Virus record (IMG/VR): IMGVR_UViG_3300045996_001085
Span: 1-50,970 of that record
Length of the DNA stretch: 50,970 nt
From: a virus
Strand: one strand, 5' to 3'
The position numbers were made by a program, and so were the translations under genes. Under the pieces are notes generated by a model, which searched no databases, was not told the origin of the DNA, and saw only the letters and a program-made list of their open reading frames with translations. This document shows positions 46,479-50,970 of the stretch, one piece after another (position 1 is the first letter of the stretch; every line of letters starts with the position of its first letter).

Positions 46479-46506
46479 TTGACTCTACGGGCGGCCGTAG
46501 TACACT
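46479..46506 (+). promoter_or_regulatory. Rightward early promoter (PR) with operator
   Basis: TTGACT (46479-46484), 16-base spacer, TACACT (46501-46506). The palindrome TACGGGCGGCCGTA (46486-46499) fills the spacer, so repressor binding would block polymerase. Predicted +1 is at 46513, one base before the cro ATG (46514). It should drive cro, the CII-like gene and replication. Confidence 0.82.
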
Positions 46507-46513
46507 CGGGCCT

Positions 46514-46735
46514 ATGACTACATGGGCATCTCGTATTAAGGCCCTCCGGGCTGCAGGGCTGACGCTTGCTGGAATTGGTGAGCGCATCGGGTTAACCGCG
46601 GCCTCGGTGAGCGACATTGAGAAGGGTCGCACCGTGGAGCCTAAGGGCGGGGCGGCGCTCAAACTTGTTTCTTTGCATGAGTCTGTTTGTTCCAAAGCTT
46701 CTTCTCGACTCACTACGAGCCGCAAGGCCGGATAG
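46514..46735 (+). CDS. Cro-like HTH regulator
   Basis: 73 aa. The HTH is IKALRAAGLTLAGIGERIGL, TAASVSDIEKGRTVEPKGGAALKL (residues 8-50), with a short Ser/Arg tail. It is the first rightward gene and divergent from cI, the classical position for Cro. The ATG lies one base after predicted +1, so it is probably translated from a leaderless mRNA. It should compete with CI for the TACGG operators. Confidence 0.82.
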   Translation: MTTWASRIKALRAAGLTLAGIGERIGLTAASVSDIEKGRTVEPKGGAALKLVSLHESVCSKASSRLTTSRKAG

Positions 46736-46801
46736 TTCCGTTTCGATATTGTCATCTTCTCACCTCTCACTCTGTCCTGTCCCGTAAAGAACCGGAAACA
46801 C

Positions 46802-47185
46802 ATGGTTACCGCAGTTTCCAAGCTCCAGTTGAAAATGGATTTCGAGCCCGGCATCACCGAGCAGTTTCGTACGCTCAAACAATGTGTTGCTGCTTCTGTG
46901 TACGGATATCGCGGCGGCCTCGGGAATGTCGCTGCAGCTTGCGACGTATCTCCGTCCGCCTTGTCACGGATGTTGAACGAGAACGAAGACGACCCGCGCC
47001 ATCTGCCCATCGACTTCCTGACCAAGATCATCGAGACCACTGGTGACATTCGTCCTTTGCAGTGGCTTGCCGCGAAGTTTATCCCCGATGAGGACACGCG
47101 GCGTGACATGGCACTCACTCGGATTGAGCAGATGTTGCCCGGGTTGGCCGCTGATCTGGAGTTGATACGAGGGAAACGCCGATGA
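46802..47185 (+). CDS. CII-like transcriptional activator
   Basis: 127 aa (a second ATG at 46838 would give 115 aa starting MDFEPGI). LKQCVAASVYGYRGGLGNVA, AACDVSPSALSRMLNENEDD is an HTH, and HLPIDFLTKIIETTGDIRPLQWLAAKF a helical oligomerisation part. This layout matches the phage regulatory CII family of proteobacterial phages. It follows cro in the rightward operon and should decide between lysis and lysogeny by activating cI/int promoters. Confidence 0.72.
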   Translation: MVTAVSKLQLKMDFEPGITEQFRTLKQCVAASVYGYRGGLGNVAAACDVSPSALSRMLNENEDDPRHLPIDFLTKIIETTGDIRPLQWLAAKFIPDEDTRRDMALTRIEQMLPGLAADLELIRGKRR

Positions 47186-47580
47186 CGCAGCAACAGATGA
47201 ACGGCAGCGTGCGGCCTATGAACAGTTTCCGTCCCGGTGTTCAGCCAGGACAGGGGCCATCTGAACGGGATGGCGCTAGAACTGAATGCGCAGGAGTCCA
47301 CAAGCATGCCTTCCGTCTGCTGCCTGAAAGTTCTGTGAGGCGCGGCCTTAGTCTCTTCGCTGAATACTTGTCGACCGCGGTAAAAAAACCTACTCCCCCT
47401 GTAATAAATGCGCAATGTAGGTCATTCCACAGGGTTAGCCCTCGTGGTTCCTCTAGTTGCTACGTCAACTTTCCCGACTCGGCAAATCTCTCAAATTCGG
47501 CCGTTTTGTCGTTGTTCGATGCGATTCCTTGTGATCCCCCGCTTAGCCGCGTCTTCGGGCGCGGCATTTTTTTGAGGTGA
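47182..47580 (+). CDS. Doubtful ORF between cII-like gene and terminator
   Basis: 132-codon frame with an ATGA-coupled start at 47182. The first 60 residues could be a small protein (MNSFRPGVQPGQGPSERDGA). The rest is Ser/Cys-rich and the last ten codons run through a rho-independent terminator. The true gene may be shorter, or the whole 400 bases may be an untranslated leader with regulatory content. I see no other gene in 47186-47584. Confidence 0.25.
   Translation: MTQQQMNGSVRPMNSFRPGVQPGQGPSERDGARTECAGVHKHAFRLLPESSVRRGLSLFAEYLSTAVKKPTPPVINAQCRSFHRVSPRGSSSCYVNFPDSANLSNSAVLSLFDAIPCDPPLSRVFGRGIFLR
47546..47573 (+). terminator. Rho-independent terminator in the rightward operon
   Basis: GCCGCGTC-TTCG-GGCGCGGC is an 8-bp GC stem on a TTCG tetraloop with an ATTTTTTT tail. 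It ends 11 bases before the GTG of the next gene. This is a tR1-like position between the CII-like and replication genes, so it probably attenuates early rightward transcription unless an antitermination system acts. Confidence 0.88.
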
Positions 47581-47584
47581 ATCC

Positions 47585-47797
47585 GTGACTCAGAAAGATC
47601 AGGTACTCGATTACATGCGCACACGCGGCTCGATCACAACGTTCATCGCGTTCGATGAGTTCGATATCTGTCGACTCAGCGAAAGAATTCGGGAGATTGA
47701 GCGCGATGGACACTTGATCCATCGAACGGATGTCAACCGAAACGGGAAATCGTATGTCGCGTATTCGCTCGTCGAAGGCGAGCAGAAGGCCGCGTGA
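47585..47797 (+). CDS. Small winged-helix-like early protein
   Basis: 70 aa, GTG start with GAGGTGA upstream. The layout is a short winged helix: KDQVLDYMRTRGSITTFIAF, CRLSERIREIERDGHLI, NRNGKSYVAYSLVEG, the last forming the wing hairpin. This is a common small phage regulator fold that reads DNA with the helix RLSERIREI. It is the first gene after the terminator. Confidence 0.65.
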   Translation: MTQKDQVLDYMRTRGSITTFIAFDEFDICRLSERIREIERDGHLIHRTDVNRNGKSYVAYSLVEGEQKAA

Positions 47798-47982
47798 TCA
47801 ATCCGGAAGCAAAAGACTTCGACACCGAGCTGGAGCGTCAGATCGACTTCCAGCAGGGGCTGCTGGTGACTGCGATTACGCCAGCCGAGCATACCGCGGC
47901 GTGGGAAGAGATGAAGCGACTCATTGCTCAGCGCTCGCCTGAACAGGTTGAACAGATGGAACGCGAAAGGGGGCTGCGTTGA
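47794..47982 (+). CDS. Small acidic/basic helical early protein
   Basis: 62 aa, GTG start overlapping the previous stop. DTELERQIDFQQGLLVTAIT, PAEHTAAWEEMKRLIAQRSPEQVEQME is all-helical; the R.IAQRSPEQV.QMERERGL ending is a recurrent string in related phages (from memory). It may assist replication. Function unknown. Confidence 0.6.
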   Translation: MINPEAKDFDTELERQIDFQQGLLVTAITPAEHTAAWEEMKRLIAQRSPEQVEQMERERGLR

Positions 47983-48707
47983 GCGGTTACACGCCAGCAT
48001 TCGAGTCCATCTACACCGGCTCGCTGCATGGCCAGTGGCCAACAGCTGCGGTGTGGGCGAGCCTACTGCCCCTGATCGATGCTCGCGGCCGTATCGACAT
48101 GAGCTTCCAGGCGATCGCCACTATGACAGGTTGGCCGATTGATCTGCTGCGCCAGGGTATCGCGAAGCTTGAAGAACCTGATGCGGATAGCAGATCACCA
48201 GCAGAGGAGGGACGCCGACTGGTGAAACTCGATCCAAACCGCTCTTGGGGTTGGCGCGTCGTGAACCACGGGCTCTACAAGGAACGTGCTCGCGAGAAGC
48301 AACGATCAGCGGATGGCAGGAACGCCGAGAAAGTACGTGAGTGGCGTAACCGTCAGAACAAAGATGTAACCCGATGTAACCCGAACGAACCCGATGTAAC
48401 GTCTCGAACCCTCTCAGACTCAGACTCAGACACAAACCACAAAGAAGCGGCTGCGCCGCCTGCTGGTTTGGACATGAAAGCCTGGAAACGCTGGGAGACA
48501 TACCGCAGCAGCATTCGCAAACCGATCAAGCCAGCTTCCATGCTGGCCGCCCAGCGCAAGTTGGCCGGATTCGGCAATCAGCAATCAGCTGTCGTCGAGA
48601 ACTCCATCGCTGAGGGCTACACCGGGCTGTTCCCTGCGAAGACATCTGGTGGGGCACGGATTTCAGATCAACCGGCACGGCGCTCAAGGGAGTTTCCAGT
48701 CGTATGA
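47979..48707 (+). CDS. Replication initiator/helicase-loader-like protein (O-like)
   Basis: 242 aa, TTG start overlapping the previous TGA. Residues 1-115 look like the winged-helix replication N-domain (GQWPTAAVWASLLPLIDARG, IDMSFQAIATMTGWPIDLLRQGIAKL, GWRVVNHGLYKERAREKQRS). The middle is Asn/Ser/Asp-rich and encoded by iteron-like repeats. The C-terminal part (KAWKRWETYRSSIRKPIKPA, AQRKLAGFGNQQSAVVENSIAEGYTGLFP) is a helical tail seen in phage replication proteins. It is directly upstream of dnaB. Confidence 0.78.
   Translation: MSGYTPAFESIYTGSLHGQWPTAAVWASLLPLIDARGRIDMSFQAIATMTGWPIDLLRQGIAKLEEPDADSRSPAEEGRRLVKLDPNRSWGWRVVNHGLYKERAREKQRSADGRNAEKVREWRNRQNKDVTRCNPNEPDVTSRTLSDSDSDTNHKEAAAPPAGLDMKAWKRWETYRSSIRKPIKPASMLAAQRKLAGFGNQQSAVVENSIAEGYTGLFPAKTSGGARISDQPARRSREFPVV
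48363..48402 (+). repeat. ori: Iteron-like direct repeats, putative replication origin
   Basis: Four adjacent 10-base units inside the initiator gene: GATGTAACCC (48363), GATGTAACCC (48373), GAACGAACCC (48383) and GATGTAACGT (48393). Three near-identical copies of a hexamer around CAGACT follow (48414-48431). Lambda-type phages have origin iterons inside the O gene at the same relative place, between the DNA-binding and helicase-binding halves. Origin function is inferred. Confidence 0.6.
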
Positions 48708-50005
48708 CCGACACGGCCATCCACTGCGAGCGTGTGGTGCTCGGTGCCATCCTTGCGGACAACTCCCAGCTCCAGCACGTCAAGCTTCAGCGGGGGGATT
48801 TCAGCGTCAGCGCTCACGGGCAAATCTTCGATCTCGCTCGTCGGTTGATAGGCGCGGGAAAGGTCACGGATGCTCTGACAATTGCCGAGGCGCTTGAGCT
48901 GGAAACAGGGCGGAAGGACTGGCTCGGGATCACAGCTCGGATCCAGCAGGATTGTCTTGCTCCGTCGAATGCTCCGACGTATGCGGCCGTTATTCGCAAG
49001 GCGTCGCTCGCGCGCCAAGCGGCGCTGATCGGTCAGCGCTTGGTTGACGGCGGTGATGACGTGATCTCTGGCGCCATTCGCGATCTGATCGAGCTGAGCT
49101 CAACCACGCGTGAGCACGCTTGTCACATCAGCGATGCGATCAACCAAGCGATGGATGAACTTTCGGCCATCGTCGATGGCAAACCCCCTGGCGTGCGGAC
49201 TGGAATGCACGATCTTGACGAAGCGTTGGGAGGAATGCACGACGAGGATCTGATCGTCGTTGGTGCGCGGCCCGCGATGGGCAAGACCGCCTTCATGCTC
49301 AACGTCGCTCTGGCAGCGAACGTCGGCGTGGGTGTGATCTCCGGAGAGCAGGGGAGGGCGCAGATAGGCATGCGTACCTTCGCTATGCAGGGACCGGTTA
49401 GCTTGCATCACATGCGCATCGGCAAGCTGGACGACCTCGAGTGGTCGCGAGTGGCACACGCGATCGGAACTCTGAAGGCGCGTCCGTTTTGGATCAACGA
49501 CAAGCCGGGGCCGACGATTGATGAAGTTGTCGCGCAAGCTCGCGCGTGGAAATTCCACAACAATATCGGCCTGCTCATGATCGATTACCTGCAGAAGATC
49601 CGAGGCGGCCAGGGGCAGGACTTCCGATTGCAGGTCGGTGACATTGCCGTACAACTGAAGAACCTTGCTCGCGAGTTGAAGATTCCGGTTGTCGCATTGG
49701 CGCAAGTCAATCGCTCGGTTGAGGCTCGGCCGCTCGGACAAGACGGACTTGGTCGTATGCCGTATATGAGCGACCTCGCTGAAGCGGGAATCATCGAGCA
49801 GGAAGCAGATCAGGTGATCACCCTGTATCGCCCCGAAGTCTATGACGATAGCGAGTTCTACCGCGGCATCGCATACACAAACATTTGCAAGAACCGTCAT
49901 GGTCCGGTCGGCCACAAGGCCGTTTCATGGCGTGGCGAATTTCTCAAGTTCGGCGACTTGGCGCGGCAAGAGATGCCGTACCAAGACCGGTGGAGTGCCG
50001 CATGA
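48704..50005 (+). CDS. dnaB: DnaB-family replicative helicase
   Basis: 433 aa. An N-terminal DnaB domain (CERVVLGAILADNSQLQHV, DFSVSAHGQIFDLARRLI) is followed by the RecA-like motor: Walker A VGARPAMGKTAFM (about 181-193), Walker B IGLLMIDYLQKI (about 287-298), H3-type IPVVALAQVNRSVEARPLGQ and an Asp/Glu-rich DLAEAGIIEQEADQVITLYRPE. It unwinds the fork and is presumably loaded by the upstream initiator at the iterons. Length is close to cellular DnaB. Confidence 0.93.
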   Translation: MTDTAIHCERVVLGAILADNSQLQHVKLQRGDFSVSAHGQIFDLARRLIGAGKVTDALTIAEALELETGRKDWLGITARIQQDCLAPSNAPTYAAVIRKASLARQAALIGQRLVDGGDDVISGAIRDLIELSSTTREHACHISDAINQAMDELSAIVDGKPPGVRTGMHDLDEALGGMHDEDLIVVGARPAMGKTAFMLNVALAANVGVGVISGEQGRAQIGMRTFAMQGPVSLHHMRIGKLDDLEWSRVAHAIGTLKARPFWINDKPGPTIDEVVAQARAWKFHNNIGLLMIDYLQKIRGGQGQDFRLQVGDIAVQLKNLARELKIPVVALAQVNRSVEARPLGQDGLGRMPYMSDLAEAGIIEQEADQVITLYRPEVYDDSEFYRGIAYTNICKNRHGPVGHKAVSWRGEFLKFGDLARQEMPYQDRWSAA

Positions 50006-50238
50006 CCTGGACTGCCGATCCCAAGAAGCATGAGGCCGTCAACGAGCACGGCTACAAAATCACCTGGGCTCACAACAAGCACGGCACTTGGTTCAACGCG
50101 TGGACTTCGACCGGCGCTCACATCGATGCTAGTTACGACAAAGACAAGATGATGGCCGCGTGCGATGGCCATCGAGAACTGTTGAAAAAGCAGCGAGCAA
50201 TGCGAGCCGCGAAGAAGGCTGCGAGGGAAGTTGCATGA
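50002..50238 (+). CDS. Unrecognised small early protein
   Basis: 78 aa from ATG at 50002, overlapping the helicase stop (ATGA). The middle is beta (NEHGYKITWAHNKHGTWFNAW, TSTGAHIDASYDKDKM) and the end a basic helix (RELLKKQRAMRAAKKAAREVA). DNA binding is possible. No family is recognised. Confidence 0.55.
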   Translation: MTWTADPKKHEAVNEHGYKITWAHNKHGTWFNAWTSTGAHIDASYDKDKMMAACDGHRELLKKQRAMRAAKKAAREVA

Positions 50239-50540
50239 AACATCCGCTTTTCCATCCTGGCGAAACCTGCTGGGCGCGAGTGCCGACGAGTCAAGGCGAT
50301 CAATGGATGCAATGTGACATCACCGGGCCGCTGGTCCGGCGAATGATCAGGGATCTAGACCTCAAGCCGATCGGCTACGCGCTTGCATACATGGTGCTGC
50401 TTGAAGACGCGACGTTGGAAGTGCCTTTCCCAGAGCGTGATCTATACAAGAAATGGCAGCGCTCTGATTGGAATTCGCTGAAGTGTGACTGGTATGGCGT
50501 AACGACTCAGATCTGGCAGCCGAAGCGGGAGGCGCGATGA
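50235..50540 (+). CDS. Unrecognised early phage protein
   Basis: 101 aa from ATG at 50235 (ATGA overlap). HPGETCWARVPTSQGDQWMQCDITGPLVRR looks like a small beta domain; ALAYMVLLEDATLEVPFPERDLYKKW follows. Coupled on both sides. No family is recognised. Confidence 0.55.
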   Translation: MKHPLFHPGETCWARVPTSQGDQWMQCDITGPLVRRMIRDLDLKPIGYALAYMVLLEDATLEVPFPERDLYKKWQRSDWNSLKCDWYGVTTQIWQPKREAR

Positions 50541-50641
50541 AACCCGAACACATCGCCTACGGGGTGCTCGCGATCATCTGGATCGTGGTGCCGGTGATTT
50601 TGTGGCTGCGTGAGGTTCGCCGCGACAAGGTGGGGTTATGA
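50537..50641 (+). CDS. 34-aa membrane peptide
   Basis: ATG overlaps the previous stop and TGA overlaps the next ATG. The peptide is one TM helix (AYGVLAIIWIVVPVILWL) with a basic tail (REVRRDK). A second such coupled mini-membrane protein lies in the leftward operon at 41982-42086. Function unknown. Confidence 0.55.
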   Translation: MKPEHIAYGVLAIIWIVVPVILWLREVRRDKVGL

Positions 50642-50820
50642 GCGAGCAAGCGCCGACAAAGAAGGTGACTGTTCTGACGATCGTCGGAGATGTTCTCGAC
50701 CACGGGATTGCATTTCTCGTCACTGCGTTCGCCGCGGGATCGACAGACGCCGAGCCGATGGAAGTGTTGACCTTCTATGGCGTCGTATTGCTTGTCGTGA
50801 GGTCATTCAAAAATGGATGA
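50638..50820 (+). CDS. Small membrane-associated early protein
   Basis: 60 aa. Polar N-terminus (SEQAPTKKV), then hydrophobic stretches VLTIVGDVLDHGIAFLVTAF and LTFYGVVLLVVRS, consistent with two short membrane helices. It is coupled to the membrane peptide before it. Function unknown. Confidence 0.5.
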   Translation: MSEQAPTKKVTVLTIVGDVLDHGIAFLVTAFAAGSTDAEPMEVLTFYGVVLLVVRSFKNG

Positions 50821-50970
50821 CTCAGTCCCGTCGAAGGATCAGTTCACCGACCAAGCGCTATTGGCCCACGCTAACGCCTATGACCAGGGGCCAGGCGGAA
50901 CGTTTGAATTCGACACGCCGACTCTGCTGGCCATGTTGAGAGGTCTCGCGGCGACGGTCGAGGGGATGAT
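50813..50970 (+). CDS. Early protein, N-terminal part (runs off the window)
   Basis: 52 complete codons from ATG at 50813, overlapping the previous stop; no stop before the window end. Acidic N-terminus and a helix (DQFTDQALLAHANAYDQGPG, TLLAMLRGLAATVEG). Too short to classify. Confidence 0.5.
   Translation, partial: MDDSVPSKDQFTDQALLAHANAYDQGPGGTFEFDTPTLLAMLRGLAATVEGM

Noticed and set aside
46438-47415. N-terminal extension of the cI frame
   Set aside because: The frame is open for another 978 bases but crosses both early promoters and cro/cII in antisense; the residues are low-complexity. The start at 46437 is adopted.
48414-48431. CAGACT tandem run as a separate microsatellite feature
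   Set aside because: Too short on its own and in frame with Ser-Asp coding; mentioned only with the putative origin.
49100-49915. 271-codon minus-strand frame inside dnaB
   Set aside because: Antisense to conserved helicase motifs and without a recognisable protein pattern.
1-50970. CRISPR array or insertion sequence
   Set aside because: No regularly spaced repeats and no transposase motif were seen; the only mobile element signals are the HNH gene and the phage itself.

Overview
The window is a contiguous piece of a temperate, tailed double-stranded DNA phage. The virion genes are those of a podovirus: large terminase, T7-type head-tail connector, scaffold, capsid, tail tubular proteins A and B, and three internal virion/ejection proteins in gp14-gp15-gp16 order. 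The gene set recalls Bordetella BPP-1-like phages, but there is no reverse transcriptase. G+C looks to be in the high 50s by eye and the attachment core is the 3' half of a proteobacterial tRNA-Val(GAC), so a beta- or gammaproteobacterial host is likely (inference). The integrase and its tRNA-derived core lie in the middle with phage genes on both sides. This is the attP (unintegrated) arrangement, not a prophage between attL and attR. Both ends of the window cut through genes.

Layout. 1-5.4 kb (+): accessory tail/surface proteins (FN3, Ig-like and jelly-roll-like), a small HTH protein, a PAPS-type sulfotransferase, then the small terminase. 5.4-25.2 kb (+): an unrecognised 210-aa gene, head/DNA-packaging genes (TerL, portal, scaffold, an orphan Phd-type antitoxin, capsid), a strong terminator at 13.8 kb, then tail and ejection proteins. 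25.2-25.6 kb (-): a secreted protein on the opposite strand with its own candidate promoter (moron-like). 25.7-29.1 kb (+): beta-helix tail spike and lysis cassette (GH24 lysozyme, holin, lipoprotein). 29.1-30.8 kb: a second regulatory locus (sigma-region-4-like protein divergent from an XRE repressor) and small Cys-rich proteins. 30.9-32.2 kb (-): attP core, integrase, excisionase.

32.2-45.9 kb (-): one long early-left operon of about forty small genes, mostly joined by ATGA/TGATG overlaps. It includes an MT-A70 adenine methyltransferase, an RNase H-like protein, a Gp157/SSB/Sak4-like recombination module, an HNH endonuclease, a DHH phosphoesterase and a strongly structured, apparently non-coding segment at 44.15-44.27 kb. 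45.9-46.8 kb: immunity region with a CI-like repressor (-) and Cro-like protein (+). Three copies of one palindrome, TACGG-N4-CCGTA, sit at the leftward promoter, upstream of cI and at the rightward promoter. 46.8-51 kb (+): CII-like regulator, an internal terminator, replication initiator with iteron-like repeats inside it, DnaB helicase and small proteins.

Together the genes describe a lambda-like control circuit (CI/Cro/CII; leftward recombination, rightward replication) attached to a podoviral virion module. Both early promoters appear to start transcription at or within a base of the first start codon, so the first genes of both early operons may be translated from leaderless mRNAs. Items most worth following up are the structured RNA candidate near 44.2 kb, the orphan antitoxin in the head operon, the sulfotransferase, the secreted moron, the domain inserted in the 905-aa virion protein, and the integrase tail encoded by the attP core.
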